64,000 bases of DNA from Legionella sp. (GCA_031291115.1 JARLJQ010000001.1:49883-113882), one strand, 5' to 3'; shown: positions 47,025-58,074, counted from the stretch's first letter. Numbers and translations are program-made. The notes: a model not told the origin generated them from the letters alone.

Positions 47025-47889
47025 AGAAAAACAATTAAAACCCATTGATGCGCCTGTATATGGTTACTTTTCAGCACTATATAAGTCTTTTTATTCGCGT
47101 CGACTTTATGTAGATGTTGGCAAGCGTTGGAAAGGGCTAGGTATTGTTTATCTCTTATTGGCTCTTAGCATCCTTACAATTCCCTTTTTTATTAGAATGT
47201 CACTTAGTTTAAATCAAACGTTTCAAGAGCAGATTACTGAGCCTTTATTGCAAATCCCTATATTTTACATACAAAATGGGAAGGTAAATTTCGATAAGCC
47301 AATGCCTTATCTTATAAAAAACAAAAAAAATCAGGTGGCGGTAGTTATTGATACCACAGGAAAAGTAAATCAATTTACTGATGCATATCCGTATATGAGT
47401 ATTTTAATCAATAAAGACAGAATCTCATTCAGAATACCAAGCCCAGAACTGTTTAATCTGGCACAACAGACTTCTTCAAAAGGTACTCCAATTGTGCAGC
47501 CATTTAGCGAAGGTTCTAATTTGGTTTTTAACGGCAGGGACCTTGTAGAACAAAACTCAGTTATAGGATTGAAATACGCTTCGCAAGCCATGTTGTATCC
47601 CATTCTTGTGGGTATGTTTTTCTCGATTTTTATAGTGTTTTTTCTTGTCTTTGCGCTGTTGGGACAAACCTTTTCAGGAATTTTCTTTTCCTTTAAAGTC
47701 AATTTTGCAACGTCCTGTCGTTTATTGATTGTTGCGGGCACGCCAATGCTGTTGTTATTGCTTCTAATGCTGACATTAAACACGGTGTTTCAGGGACTGG
47801 GAGTGGTTTTGTTCTTCTTGTTAACCGCATACTACAGTTTTGCACTGTATGCTTTAAGAGCTGAGAGCAGACAAGTAGTGCATGCATGA
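47017..47889 (+). CDS. DUF1189-type membrane protein
   Basis: About 290 residues. One membrane span lies near residues 35-55, then about 120 residues outside the membrane, then three spans between about 190 and 280. The pattern and the start (YGYFSALYKSFYSRRLYVDV) resemble DUF1189 proteins, whose function is unknown. The GTG at 47017 with TTGGAG six bases before is preferred over the ATG at 46975, which lies deep inside ugpC. Tight overlaps at both ends place it in the ugp operon. Confidence 0.75.
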   Translation: MSKEKQLKPIDAPVYGYFSALYKSFYSRRLYVDVGKRWKGLGIVYLLLALSILTIPFFIRMSLSLNQTFQEQITEPLLQIPIFYIQNGKVNFDKPMPYLIKNKKNQVAVVIDTTGKVNQFTDAYPYMSILINKDRISFRIPSPELFNLAQQTSSKGTPIVQPFSEGSNLVFNGRDLVEQNSVIGLKYASQAMLYPILVGMFFSIFIVFFLVFALLGQTFSGIFFSFKVNFATSCRLLIVAGTPMLLLLLLMLTLNTVFQGLGVVLFFLLTAYYSFALYALRAESRQVVHA

Positions 47890-48677
47890 AAGAACTGATT
47901 CATTTTGCTCATGGAAATGGGTTTCCAGCATTATGCTACAAGCAAATGCTGGATGCCTTACAGCCTGATTTTGATTATTGTTATATAGACAAGATAGGTC
48001 ATAACCCTGCATTTCCTGTCAGTGAAAATTGGCACAATCTGGTGTTGGAAGTGATAGACAGCGTGAAACGTCAAGCCGACCGCCCGGTTATTGCCGTGGG
48101 GCATTCTTTGGGTGGTGTTTTAAGTCTTTTGGCAGCAATAGAACAACCTGAATTATTCAAAGCAGTGATCATGTTGGATTCACCTTTATTAGGTGCATTA
48201 AAATCCAATATGGTTCGGCTTGCTAAAGCATTAGGTGTTATTGATCGCATCACTCCAGCATTTAGAACTCGAGGCCGTCGCGAGTATTGGAAAAATCACG
48301 AGCAATTAATCGCTTATTTGCAAACACGTGATCTTTTTAAAACCTTTACTGAAGCATGTCTTGATGATTATATTAGTTATGGTTTAGAACATAAAGAAGA
48401 TGGATATTACTTGCGCTTTGACAGGCATACCGAATATCAAATCTACCGAACTATTCCTCATGTTATCCCCAATTACGAAGGGAAGCTTAAAACGCCAGCA
48501 GCATTAATATATGGTGACAAAAGTACGGTGGTAGGTAAAATGGATAGGCGTTATATGAAAAAGAATTTTAATGTGATTAACCTTAAAACCCAAGGTACTC
48601 ACCTATTTCCCATGGAGCATCCGCAGGTCATTGCTAAGCAAATTAAGGATGCTTTAATTCGTTTGGAAGTGTTGTAA
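47886..48677 (+). CDS. Alpha/beta hydrolase
   Basis: Soluble hydrolase, 263 residues. The oxyanion HGNGFPA is at about residue 9, the nucleophile elbow GHSLGGVLSLLAA at about 73-85, and a likely catalytic His is in GTHLFPMEHP near the end. It overlaps the DUF1189 gene by four bases and closes the ugp cluster. Co-localisation hints at a lipid or glycerophosphodiester-related substrate, but this is inference only. Confidence 0.85.
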   Translation: MKELIHFAHGNGFPALCYKQMLDALQPDFDYCYIDKIGHNPAFPVSENWHNLVLEVIDSVKRQADRPVIAVGHSLGGVLSLLAAIEQPELFKAVIMLDSPLLGALKSNMVRLAKALGVIDRITPAFRTRGRREYWKNHEQLIAYLQTRDLFKTFTEACLDDYISYGLEHKEDGYYLRFDRHTEYQIYRTIPHVIPNYEGKLKTPAALIYGDKSTVVGKMDRRYMKKNFNVINLKTQGTHLFPMEHPQVIAKQIKDALIRLEVL

Positions 48678-48746
48678 TCTTAAAGTTATGAAGATTTAAT
48701 TGAGTGGTATCCCAAAGCTCAGTGAAATTTAAATGGAACGGGTATT

Positions 48747-48886
48747 GGTAACTTCTCAATAACTTCGGGAAACGTCGTCCCGAGCGTAGCGAGGGATCTC
48801 CTGAAAGTGGCTCTGTGCTTGAGTTTGGAGATCCTTCACGTTGTTCGGGATGACGTAACTTCTCGGGGTTAATTAAGAAGTTACGG
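48747..48886. repeat. Dispersed palindromic repeat, family A (copy 4) with extra outer arms
   Basis: The core ACGTCGTCCCGAGCGTAGCG / CGGGATGACGT (48772-48856) is a family A relative. Beyond it, GTAACTTCT on the left and AGAAGTTAC on the right form a further inverted pair. It occupies most of the gap before fadE. Confidence 0.7.
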
Positions 48887-48919
48887 GTATTGTTTGTAGA
48901 TAATTAAGGAGAAAATACT

Positions 48920-51403
48920 GTGCTACATGCTATTTTAGTGCTTGCAACAATAGGAGCCGCAGGAATATTGTTAACTCGCCAGGCAGCAATTTCGGTGTGG
49001 GCAATTAGCTTTGCTTTATTTAGTGCGCTTATTTTCACTTATGGAGCGCCTGGTGTTTTAACGAAACTCACCTTATGTATTGTTCAGTTGGTCTTGATAC
49101 TAGGGGCAATTAAACCCTTAAGACGTGAATTACTTTCTAAATTCTGCTTCAAAGCAGTAAGCAAAGCCATGCCGGCAATGTCTTCTACGGAACGAGAAGC
49201 TTTGGAAGCAGGAACCGTAAGCTGGGAAGGGGATTTATTTAGTGGTGCTCCTGATTTCTCAGTACTTAGAAATGCGCCTTCAGTACGATTGACTGAAGAA
49301 GAGCAAGCATTCCTTGATGGTCCCGTAGATACATTATGCGGCATGCTGGATGAATGGGATATCACGCATAATCAAACTGATTTACCTCCAGAAATCTGGC
49401 AGTTTATTAAAGATAATCGCTTTTTTGGAATGATTATTCCTAAGCGTTTTGGTGGTTTGGAGTTTTCCGCAACCGCGCAAATGTCTGTTTTGGTTAAAGT
49501 GTATGGTCGTTCTATTACGGCAGCTACGACAATCTCCGTGCCCAACTCGTTAGGCCCAGGTGAGTTATTACTCAAATACGGTACTGAAGAGCAAAAAAAT
49601 TATTATTTACCTCGTTTAGCTGATGGCCGTGAAATACCTTGCTTTGCATTGACTGGCCCGAATGCAGGTTCAGACGCTGCTTCCATTCCGGATCAAGGAA
49701 TTGTTTGCCGTCGTGAGTTTAATGGCGAAGAAGTTCTTGGTGTGTTGTTAAACTGGGATAAGCGTTACATTACTTTATGCCCTGTGGCTACAGTAGTTGG
49801 TCTGGCATTTAGAATGTTTGACCCAGATAATTTATTAGGTAAGGGTGAAGACGTTGGTATCACGTGCGCTTTAATACCTGCTGTGACCCCGGGAGTTATT
49901 AAAGGCCGCAGACATTTTCCATTAAATGCTGGTTTTTTAAATGGTCCAACTCAAGGTAAAGATGTATTTATTCCTATGGATTATTTGATCGGTGGCGCGG
50001 CAATGGCAGGGCACGGCTGGCGCATGTTGATGGAGTGCTTGAGTGCTGGACGAGCTATTTCTTTACCTTCCAGTGCTAGTGGTGGCTCACAAGCCGCGGC
50101 TTTGGCTACAGGTGCTTATGCACGAATTCGTAAACAATTTAATCAGCCTATTGGTAAATTTGAAGGTATAGAAGAACCTCTAGCTCGAATTGCTACTAAC
50201 GCTTATATTATTGACTCTGCTTTAACCATGGCCGCTGCTGCCATTGATCATGGAGCTAAGCCTTCTGTTGCTGGTGCTATATTGAAGTATCATACGACTG
50301 AACGCGCCCGACAAGTATCCATGGATGCTATGGACGTGCACGGTGGGAAAGGAATTTGTATTGGTCCTAATAACTATTTAGGCAGGTCGTTTCAGGGTGC
50401 TCCTATTGCGATTACAGTTGAAGGCGCAAATATATTAACACGCAGCTTGATTATTTTTGGCCAGGGTGCAATTCGTTGCCATCCGTATGTATTTGCAGAG
50501 CTTGAAAGCGTTAGAAATAATGATTTGGTTGCCTTTGATAAAGCGTTCTTCGCACACGCAGGCTTTATTCTTGCGAACCTTACCAAGTCAATAATCTTTG
50601 CCTGGACGGATGGTTATTTTTCTAAAGCGCCTGCAAGTAGCGTGAAGCGTTATTATCAATTAGTACATAAATACAGTACTAACTTGGCCTTCTTAGCTGA
50701 TTTTTCAATGACTCTTTTAGGCGGTGATTTAAAGCGTAAAGAGAAGTTATCTGCACGTTTGGGTGACATGTTAAGCACTTTATATCTGACTTCTGCTGTA
50801 TTGAAGCGCTTCCATGAAGATGGGGAGCCGCAAGCTGATTTACCTTTAGTTGAATGGAGTTGCCAGCAGTTATTGCATGAATGTGAAGCGGCAATGCAAG
50901 GTGTAATCATTAACTTCCCTCAGCGTTGGGCGCGTATTGCTTTGCATCTGATTTTAAAACCATTTGGCACCTATAGAAACAAGCCGGATGATCAGCTGGG
51001 TCGTAAGGTCGCGAAAATCTTAATTGAGCCGTGCGAAAGCAGATCGCGATTAACACGTTTGGTATACAGCAAAGCGGGTGAGCATTGTCCTTTAGGTCGA
51101 ATGGAAGAAGCCTTCCATAAAATCTGTGCTGTCGAGGAATTGGAAAAGAAAGTTTCTCGTGCAGTCAAAGAGGGTGTTTTAAAATCATTGACACTATTAA
51201 AACAAATAGATGAGGCTTTAAAGTGTGATGTACTCACTAAAGAGGAAGCCAAGCAATTAAAAGAAGCTGAGGTCGCTCGCCAAGCAGTGATCCATGTTGA
51301 TGATTTTAGTGATGATGAGTTACGTAGACCCTCAGTTAATAAAGAGTCAAAAAGTAGCAAAGCAGCTGCAAATAAAAAAGGTATAGAATCTGAGTTGATT
51401 TAG
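48920..51403 (+). CDS. fadE: Acyl-CoA dehydrogenase FadE
   Basis: First enzyme of fatty-acid beta-oxidation (FAD-dependent). The 827 residues match the long gammaproteobacterial FadE: an N-terminal hydrophobic region of two spans (1-65), the acyl-CoA dehydrogenase core (about 120-520) with FALTGPNAGSDAASIPDQG and MDVHGGKGICIGPNNYLGR, and the extra C-terminal domain specific to FadE. The start is GTG with AAGGAG seven bases before. The tail is Lys/Ser-rich (NKESKSSKAAANKKG). Confidence 0.95.
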   Translation: MLHAILVLATIGAAGILLTRQAAISVWAISFALFSALIFTYGAPGVLTKLTLCIVQLVLILGAIKPLRRELLSKFCFKAVSKAMPAMSSTEREALEAGTVSWEGDLFSGAPDFSVLRNAPSVRLTEEEQAFLDGPVDTLCGMLDEWDITHNQTDLPPEIWQFIKDNRFFGMIIPKRFGGLEFSATAQMSVLVKVYGRSITAATTISVPNSLGPGELLLKYGTEEQKNYYLPRLADGREIPCFALTGPNAGSDAASIPDQGIVCRREFNGEEVLGVLLNWDKRYITLCPVATVVGLAFRMFDPDNLLGKGEDVGITCALIPAVTPGVIKGRRHFPLNAGFLNGPTQGKDVFIPMDYLIGGAAMAGHGWRMLMECLSAGRAISLPSSASGGSQAAALATGAYARIRKQFNQPIGKFEGIEEPLARIATNAYIIDSALTMAAAAIDHGAKPSVAGAILKYHTTERARQVSMDAMDVHGGKGICIGPNNYLGRSFQGAPIAITVEGANILTRSLIIFGQGAIRCHPYVFAELESVRNNDLVAFDKAFFAHAGFILANLTKSIIFAWTDGYFSKAPASSVKRYYQLVHKYSTNLAFLADFSMTLLGGDLKRKEKLSARLGDMLSTLYLTSAVLKRFHEDGEPQADLPLVEWSCQQLLHECEAAMQGVIINFPQRWARIALHLILKPFGTYRNKPDDQLGRKVAKILIEPCESRSRLTRLVYSKAGEHCPLGRMEEAFHKICAVEELEKKVSRAVKEGVLKSLTLLKQIDEALKCDVLTKEEAKQLKEAEVARQAVIHVDDFSDDELRRPSVNKESKSSKAAANKKGIESELI

Positions 51404-51558
51404 GTTATTAAATTTGATCTGACAGTTGCTGTTTATCATGCGTCTGTCAGTCAAATATATTATGAATTTCGTTGTACCTTTAATTATTATCTCACTGGTG
51501 TGCAATTAAAATACATCGTATAATTAAGCTACATGAAAAGAAATCCTGAGGTTCTCAA

Positions 51559-52722
51559 ATGGGCGGCAAAATGTCTAAAGGCACACAAGAGCAAGATTCG
51601 AGCCTTTATGATTCAAACAGTAGTACCACGGGTATTGATTACACACGGCGTGGGTTACAAGCGGATACTGCAGGAGAAACAGCAAAATATCTGCCATTAA
51701 ACCAGATTGCCAAATTAGCACGCACATCAAGGTCAAATTATCAGATATTCCAGCCCATTCTCAATGAAGCAAAAGCAGTTCATCCACTCTTAACCGCGGT
51801 AGTCTTAGGCAATACTGATGAATTAGCAAGAATGGTAGCCACCAATCCTGGCCTGTTATTTAAGAAAGGGCAAGTAACCGACCCTGATGGCACCACATTT
51901 TATGATGTTTCTCCGGACCTACTCATATCTTTACTTGCTGATGCTGACATGAGGAATAAAATTGAGCCACTAATACCCGAGGCCTATAAGGCTATACGTA
52001 GACAGCAACATGCAGAAATCGCCAGTGGTGGTGCTGATTTAATTAAGATGGATAAAGACCCCACGTCTGTGCCCTTTGAAGAGGTAACTCGCTTTAAAAC
52101 AAGCTACGACATGGACCCGCTAGCATCACCAACAGAAGTAACCTTTTCTTTACTGGAAAATGAAGACGGGATTATTTTTTACAACAATCAATTTTATTAC
52201 GCTAATAAAAAAACAGAAACGGTGGTGCCGATTATACTGTCACAAGAGGAACAAAAAGCATTGAAGAAACTAAACGCTTCTTTTACTGATATGGAGATGA
52301 ACAGCAGCCGACGTTCTAGCAATGAGGAGCATGCGCTTATTGCAAGTACAATGCACCGTGAGCTCACACGCTGCGGTATTCACTATGCTCGTAATGCGCA
52401 TGGGGCTGATTTAGTTAAGATGGATAACGACCCTGAATCAATATCATTTTCAGGGATAGCACGCTCGCTTGAAAACCCAGACGGGATACTCTTTTACAAA
52501 AATCAATTCTATTACGCGAATAAAGAAACAAAAACGGTTGAATTGATTGAGCTTAAGCTAAGTTCAGAACCTAAACAAGCGGCATTGGATAGAGCGGTAT
52601 TAGAGGCGTTTAAAGCATCTTTGGCAAGCCTGAAGCCAAAAACCCGTTGCTCGAATAATGCGGAGCATGCCCTTATAGCGCGTACCATGGGCCATGAATT
52701 GAATCGTCCTGCTATTCGCTAA
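51559..52722 (+). CDS. F-box/ankyrin-like Legionella family protein, truncated by an in-frame stop
   Basis: As read, 387 residues. An F-box-like motif (LPLNQIAKLARTSRSNYQIF) lies near residue 45. A short ankyrin-like unit (LLTAVVLGNTDELARMVATN) follows at about 76-95. Two copies of a module follow: ADLIKMDKDPTSVPFEEV with IIFYNNQFYYANKKTET, and ADLVKMDNDPESISFSGI with ILFYKNQFYYANKETKT, plus two ALIA-T-M--EL segments. The frame stays meaningful after the TAA at 52720-52722 (CDSHADFNRLLNAYRKCIRL), so the original gene was longer. Family placement is from memory of Legionella proteins. Confidence 0.6.
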   Translation: MGGKMSKGTQEQDSSLYDSNSSTTGIDYTRRGLQADTAGETAKYLPLNQIAKLARTSRSNYQIFQPILNEAKAVHPLLTAVVLGNTDELARMVATNPGLLFKKGQVTDPDGTTFYDVSPDLLISLLADADMRNKIEPLIPEAYKAIRRQQHAEIASGGADLIKMDKDPTSVPFEEVTRFKTSYDMDPLASPTEVTFSLLENEDGIIFYNNQFYYANKKTETVVPIILSQEEQKALKKLNASFTDMEMNSSRRSSNEEHALIASTMHRELTRCGIHYARNAHGADLVKMDNDPESISFSGIARSLENPDGILFYKNQFYYANKETKTVELIELKLSSEPKQAALDRAVLEAFKASLASLKPKTRCSNNAEHALIARTMGHELNRPAIR

Positions 52723-53212
52723 TGCGATTCTCATGCTGATTTTAATCGACTTTTAAATGCCTATAGAAAATGCATCAGGCTTTACCAAGAACAAAAATGG
52801 GCACACGTGGAGGCGCGAAGTAGGTGGGGCGCAGAGAGGCGTGATGTGGCTACTACAGCGCTATTGTGAGGCAAATCGACCATTTTATCCATTACCAGAT
52901 TTTAAAGCATCACCATTCCAGCGTGGTTTTAATGTTTATAACTTTGTTTCTGGGAGAAACGAAAATGTTTTAGCCGCCGGGCTTTTGCTAGGTGGTTTCG
53001 GTTCGGATTTCGGAATATATAAAGGCTCGCGCGCGTGCTCTGGCAGCGGGGATGGTGTTGGCGCGGCGCGGGTGTTGCGGGGCGTGGACTTCGATTTGGT
53101 TGCCGTTTCCCGGCTTGTTGAAGATGCGAAAGCAAATGTTGTTGAATTTACAGCGGAGCAGGATTTGCGAGCTGATAACGCGCAAGCCAATCTTCACCGC
53201 GGGCCGGGTTAA
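52723..53212 (+). pseudogene. Degraded C-terminal module of the preceding gene
   Basis: After the stop at 52722 the same frame reads HADFNRLLNAYRKCIRLYQE. Near 52805 the sense shifts to another frame that continues REVGGAQRGVMWLLQRYCEA, then PFYPLPDFKASPFQRGFN, GLLLGGFGSDFGIYKGS and RLVEDAKANVVEFTAEQD, ending at the TAA at 53212. One nonsense codon and at least one frameshift separate it from the first part. It could be translated alone from the ATG at 52757, but that start lies in the frame that is meaningless before the shift. Confidence 0.6.
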
Positions 53213-53486
53213 TACTGTTGGTGAGTAGCATGGCGGCAATTCTTGCCGCATCCCAACAAACCTCCAAAAACCAGCCCAATAATTCCTGTTTTGTCCCACA
53301 CATTTCAGCTAAGCGACCATCTACAATATGAATAGTTGAATCATCACCTGAAGTTGTCCATGATTTACTTTTTAATACAATTGCTCCTTTATTTTCTGCA
53401 GCAAAGTTTGATAATGAAATAATTGTCCCGCGGGTCGATGTGGTTTGGGAGCAATGGTGAATGTTAATGTATCTATGATAAATCAA
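53148..53486 (-). other. Open frame of unclear status
   Basis: A 112-codon frame with only a TTG start and no ribosome site. The middle reads plausibly as protein (DDSTIHIVDGRLAEMCGTKQ, ELLGWFLEVCWDAARIAAML), but it overlaps the end of the degraded module and no family is recognised. It may be a gene fragment. The rest of the gap to minE (to 53708) is AT-rich with nothing seen. Confidence 0.3.
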
Positions 53487-53708
53487 CAGCTATTGTGCGA
53501 GCGATGGCTAGCATTAAGTAACAGAGTTACTATCTATAAAATTATGTGATGCATTAAATTCTGAAGACACTGATATTTATATAAGAGAATAATTCTGTTT
53601 TACGGGGCAGGTTAACCAAGAAATTACATTAAATTTGGCGCGCAAAAACACCGCCTAAATTACAGCGTTTAAGTTATGAGGATACAACCAGAAGCAGTCT
53701 AAAAGAAT

Positions 53709-53972
53709 TTAAGCTTCTTCCAAGACGTCATCTGGCATTGTAATATTTAATTCAAGTACGGAGTTATCTCCTAGGCGCTCAAGATTAACGCTGACTTGAT
53801 CGCGGTTTACTTGAACGTATTTAGCGATTACTGCAAGAATTTCTTCTTGCAGTTTCGGTAAATAGTCAGGAGTATTACGTTGTGAACGCTCATGAGAAAT
53901 GATAATTTGCAGACGTTCTTTCGCAACGGATGCAGTAGCAGTTTTTCTGCGTAGATAGTTGAATATACTCAT
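53709..53972 (-). CDS. minE: Cell division topological specificity factor MinE
   Basis: Stimulates MinD ATPase and drives pole-to-pole oscillation. The 87 residues start with the membrane-targeting amphipathic helix [20 protein letters not shown], then the anti-MinCD region ([13 protein letters not shown]), then the dimerisation domain. It overlaps minD by four bases. Confidence 0.95.
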   Translation of the reverse strand: MSIFNYLRRKTATASVAKERLQIIISHERSQRNTPDYLPKLQEEILAVIAKYVQVNRDQVSVNLERLGDNSVLELNITMPDDVLEEA

Positions 53973-54811
53973 ACTGTCACTTCCTCCTTGTTTTTACTGA
54001 ATAAGCGACGCAATAATCCTTTGCGATCGTTGTTGACAAAACGCATGGGTCTTTGCTCTCCAAGGAAACGAGCAATTGCATCTTGATAAGCAATACCCGC
54101 ATCACTTGTTTCATCAAGTACAACTGGTATACCTGTATTTGAAGCTTTAAGAACAGATTTAGATTCTGGAATAATCCCAATTAATGGAATAGCCAGTATT
54201 TCTTTAACGTCAGTTACAGACAACATGTCACCACGTTCAACTCGTTCTGGGTCATAACGTGTTAATAATAAGTGCTCTTGTACTGGAGTAGCGCCATCAA
54301 TTGCTCTTTTTGTCTTGCTGGACAAAATGCCAAGAATTCGGTCTGAGTCACGTACAGAAGATACTTCAGGGTTAGTTACTACGATTGCATGGTCAGCAAA
54401 ATACATAGCCATTAATGCGCCTGTTTCAATTCCTGCTGGTGAGTCGCAGATAATGAAATCAAATTCTTTAGAAAGATCATTAAGAACTTTTTCAACACCT
54501 TCCAGAGTTAAAGCATCTTTATCACGTGTTTGTGATGCTGGAAGAATGAACAGGTTAGGGACACGTTTGTCTTTAATCAGAGCCTGATTTAAACTCGCTT
54601 CGCCATTAATGACATTAACAAAGTCATAAACAACTCGTCGTTCACAACCCATAATAATGTCTAAGTTTCTCAAGCCGATGTCAAAATCAATGACAACTGT
54701 TTTATGACCTAATAAGGCCAGACCTGAAGAAATAGCTGCGGAAGAAGTGGTTTTTCCTACTCCGCCTTTACCCGATGTAACTACAATTATTTTAGCCAAC
54801 GCTGAACCCAT
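53969..54811 (-). CDS. minD: Septum-site-determining ATPase MinD
   Basis: Deviant Walker A ATPase ([14 protein letters not shown]) that recruits MinC to the membrane. The C-terminal membrane-targeting amphipathic helix is visible as [14 protein letters not shown]. The 280 residues include five extra at the N-terminus; a TTG five codons in would give the usual [10 protein letters not shown] start and has GGGATGGG well placed before it, so the true start may be 54796. No minC lies upstream, where guaB diverges. Confidence 0.95.
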   Translation of the reverse strand: MGSALAKIIVVTSGKGGVGKTTSSAAISSGLALLGHKTVVIDFDIGLRNLDIIMGCERRVVYDFVNVINGEASLNQALIKDKRVPNLFILPASQTRDKDALTLEGVEKVLNDLSKEFDFIICDSPAGIETGALMAMYFADHAIVVTNPEVSSVRDSDRILGILSSKTKRAIDGATPVQEHLLLTRYDPERVERGDMLSVTDVKEILAIPLIGIIPESKSVLKASNTGIPVVLDETSDAGIAYQDAIARFLGEQRPMRFVNNDRKGLLRRLFSKNKEEVTV

Positions 54812-55019
54812 CCCATTTTTTTTGATTCAACACAATATTTAACCAACAGTGTACACGTTAACTTATTAAGAATTCAAGTGTTTGTGTCTTATATCCGAAA
54901 TAAGCAGTTTTGTTTGTTTATTGCTATTTTTTACGCAAGGTTTCGAGTTTGAACTATTTAATTTATTTAGTATTTGTAGTATACTGTCTGGTTAATTTAA
55001 CTACTTTACTGGGAATGAA

Positions 55020-56492
55020 ATGGCTCTTACTATTGTGCAGCAGTCCTTGACGTTTGATGATGTTTTGCTTGTCCCTGCGCACTCTTTAATTCTTCCTAAA
55101 GATGTGTCCTTAAAAACCAAATTAACACGCACTATTACTTTAAATATGCCTTTATTATCCGCTGCGATGGATACGGTGACTGAAGCACGCCTTGCCATTG
55201 CTTTAGCGCAAGAGGGTGGTATTGGGATTATTCATAAAAATATGACGATTGCCGCGCAAGCTGATGAAGTGCGTAAAGTGAAAAAATTTGAAAGTGGTAT
55301 GGTTAAAGACCCTGTCACAGTTACTACAAATATTACGGTTAAAGAATTATTAGACGTGATGACGAAACATAATTTTTCCGGTGTTCCAGTAGTTGAAGGT
55401 GAAAACTTGGTAGGTATTGTTACCAGCCGTGATATTCGCTTTGAAACGAATTTATCGTTAACTGTTGATAAAGTCATGACGCATAAGTCGCGTTTAGTAA
55501 CGGTTAAAGAAGGTGCCAGTCGTGAAGAAGTGCGCAGCTTGTTACACAAACACCGTATTGAAAAATTACTAGTAGTGAATGATGCTTTTGAATTACGTGG
55601 TTTAATTACAGTAAAAGACATCCAAAAAGCAAAAGAAAATCCCTATGCCTGTAAAGACGACTCTGAGCAATTACGTGTAGGTGCTGCTGTTGGTGTTGGT
55701 GAAGGTACTGATGAGCGTGTTGTTGCCCTGATTGATGCGGGTGTGGATGTCATTGTCGTGGATACGGCACATGGTCATTCTCAAGGTGTGATTGATCGCG
55801 TGAAATGGATTAAAACACATTATCCAACTGTTCAGGTTATTGGTGGAAATATTGCTACAGCGGCAGCTGCACGTGATTTGTATAAAGCGGGAGCTGATGC
55901 GGTTAAAGTAGGTATTGGCCCTGGCTCTATCTGTACTACACGTATTGTAACCGGTGTTGGTGTTCCACAAATCAGCGCGATTGCCAATGTGGCACGTGAG
56001 CTGAAAGGTAAGATTCCAATTATTGCTGATGGCGGTATTCGTTTTTCTGGCGATGTGTGTAAGGCACTTGCAGCGGGTGCAGATACAGTGATGTTAGGCA
56101 GCATGTTTGCCGGAACGGAAGAATCTCCTGGTGAAATTGAGTTGTATCAAGGAACTACTTATAAAAGTTACCGAGGTATGGGATCTATCGGTGCAATGGC
56201 TTCTGCACAAGGCTCTAGCGATCGTTATTTTCAGGATGCTTCATTAGGTTCAGAAAAATTGGTACCTGAAGGGGTTGAAGGTCGTGTTCCTTATAAAGGT
56301 TTGGTACAGACTATTATTCACCAACTACTAGGCGGTTTGCGTTCTTGCATGGGTTATACTGGATGTGAAACTATTGAACAATTACATACTAAAGCTGAAT
56401 TCGTACAAGTAACTAATGCGGGAATGCGTGAGTCACATGTTCATGACGTCAGTATCACCAAACAGGCACCTAATTATCAGGTGGATAATTAA
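55020..56492 (+). CDS. guaB: Inosine-5'-monophosphate dehydrogenase
   Basis: Oxidises IMP to XMP, the committed step of GMP synthesis. The TIM-barrel catalytic domain is interrupted by a CBS pair at about residues 93-205. The catalytic Cys lies in [15 protein letters not shown] near residue 304. The flap region contains [10 protein letters not shown]. At 490 residues it is normal. It is followed two bases later by guaA. Confidence 0.98.
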   Translation: MALTIVQQSLTFDDVLLVPAHSLILPKDVSLKTKLTRTITLNMPLLSAAMDTVTEARLAIALAQEGGIGIIHKNMTIAAQADEVRKVKKFESGMVKDPVTVTTNITVKELLDVMTKHNFSGVPVVEGENLVGIVTSRDIRFETNLSLTVDKVMTHKSRLVTVKEGASREEVRSLLHKHRIEKLLVVNDAFELRGLITVKDIQKAKENPYACKDDSEQLRVGAAVGVGEGTDERVVALIDAGVDVIVVDTAHGHSQGVIDRVKWIKTHYPTVQVIGGNIATAAAARDLYKAGADAVKVGIGPGSICTTRIVTGVGVPQISAIANVARELKGKIPIIADGGIRFSGDVCKALAAGADTVMLGSMFAGTEESPGEIELYQGTTYKSYRGMGSIGAMASAQGSSDRYFQDASLGSEKLVPEGVEGRVPYKGLVQTIIHQLLGGLRSCMGYTGCETIEQLHTKAEFVQVTNAGMRESHVHDVSITKQAPNYQVDN

Positions 56493-56494
56493 TA

Positions 56495-58072
56495 ATGAAT
56501 GATTTAAAACAACATCCTTTGCTTATTCTTGATTTTGGTTCGCAATATACTCAATTGATTGCACGACGCGTTCGTGAGTTGGGCGTGTATTGTGAAATTC
56601 ATCCGTTTAATATCACGCAAGATCAATTTAAAAAACTGAATCCTTGTGGTGTGATTTTATCTGGCGGTCCATCTACCGTGACTCATCATGCAAATCCACG
56701 CGCACCTGAATGGATATTTTCTCTTGGTCTACCTGTATTGGGTGTTTGTTATGGCATGCAAACCATGGCAGTACAATTAGGTGGCGAGGTGAAATCTTCT
56801 ACGGTAAGAGAGTTTGGTTATGCTGAACTGAAATTACATGGCCACAGCCAATTATTTTCACAAATCTCCGATCGCACTACCGATAACGGTGAAGACCTAT
56901 TAGACGTCTGGATGAGTCATGGTGATAAAGTTACCGAATTACCTGAAGGTTTTAAGGTGATTTGCGAAACGCGTAATGCACCAATTGCAGGAATGGCCGA
57001 TGAAAGTCGTCATCTCTATGGAGTGCAGTTTCACCCAGAAGTAACGCATACTTTGCAAGGATTACGAATTTTACGACGTTTTGTTGTTGATATTTGTAAG
57101 GCACCTACCAGTTGGACTTCTGAGCTGATTATTGATGAAGCAATTCATAAAATCAGAGAACAAGTAGGTACTGAAAAAGTATTACTTGGTTTATCGGGTG
57201 GTGTGGATTCATCTGTGGTTGCTGCTTTATTGCATAAGGCTATTGGCAAGCAATTGGTTTGTGTTTTTGTTGATACAGGTCTTTTACGTCTTAATGAAGC
57301 AGACGAAGTCATGAAGATGTTTGGTCAGCACATGGGCGTTACTATTATTGCCGTGAATGCTGAAGAGAAATTTCTTAATGCATTAAAAGGTGTGGTTTGC
57401 CCTGAAGAGAAAAGAAAAATTATAGGCCGCACTTTTATCGAAGTATTTGACGAAGAATCGCATAAAATTACCGATGTTTCCTGGTTAGCGCAAGGCACCA
57501 TCTATCCTGATGTGATTGAGTCAGCAGCAACCAGTACTAATGGCGCTTCTGTAGTAATTAAATCGCATCATAATGTAGGCGGCTTACCTGAGACGATGAA
57601 GTTGAAATTGTTAGAGCCAGTGCGTGAATTATTTAAAGATGAAGTCCGCAGCATAGGACTGGAGCTTGGTTTGCCATACGATATGGTGTACCGACATCCA
57701 TTTCCTGGACCAGGTTTAGGTGTGCGGATTTTAGCTGAGGTCAAAAAAGAATATGCGGACATTTTACGTAAAGCCGATGCTATTTTTATTGAAGAGCTGC
57801 GTAAAGCAGATCTATATAATAAGGTCAGTCAGGCTTTTGCTGTATTTTTGCCGGTGAAAAGTGTGGGCGTGATGGGCGATGGTCGTAAATACGATTACGT
57901 GATTTGTTTGCGTGCAGTAGAGACTATTGATTTCATGACCGCGCATTGGTCGCATTTGCCTTGGGACTTTTTAGGCCAGGTGTCCAATCGAATTATCAAT
58001 GAAGTGGATCATGTATCACGTGTGACGTATGATATTTCGGGTAAGCCACCAGCTACTATTGAGTGGGAATAA
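56495..58072 (+). CDS. guaA: GMP synthase (glutamine-hydrolysing)
   Basis: Aminates XMP to GMP. The N-terminal class I glutaminase has Cys in [11 protein letters not shown] and His in [11 protein letters not shown]. The PP-loop ATPase motif is [16 protein letters not shown] at about residue 230. The dimerisation domain has [17 protein letters not shown]. It ends PPATIEWE. At 525 residues it is full length, and the guaBA operon order is the usual one. Confidence 0.98.
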   Translation: MNDLKQHPLLILDFGSQYTQLIARRVRELGVYCEIHPFNITQDQFKKLNPCGVILSGGPSTVTHHANPRAPEWIFSLGLPVLGVCYGMQTMAVQLGGEVKSSTVREFGYAELKLHGHSQLFSQISDRTTDNGEDLLDVWMSHGDKVTELPEGFKVICETRNAPIAGMADESRHLYGVQFHPEVTHTLQGLRILRRFVVDICKAPTSWTSELIIDEAIHKIREQVGTEKVLLGLSGGVDSSVVAALLHKAIGKQLVCVFVDTGLLRLNEADEVMKMFGQHMGVTIIAVNAEEKFLNALKGVVCPEEKRKIIGRTFIEVFDEESHKITDVSWLAQGTIYPDVIESAATSTNGASVVIKSHHNVGGLPETMKLKLLEPVRELFKDEVRSIGLELGLPYDMVYRHPFPGPGLGVRILAEVKKEYADILRKADAIFIEELRKADLYNKVSQAFAVFLPVKSVGVMGDGRKYDYVICLRAVETIDFMTAHWSHLPWDFLGQVSNRIINEVDHVSRVTYDISGKPPATIEWE

Positions 58073-58074
58073 AA

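Noticed and set aside
55232..56104. Minus-strand open frames within guaB
   Set aside because: They are antisense to a conserved enzyme and show low-complexity translation with no start signal.
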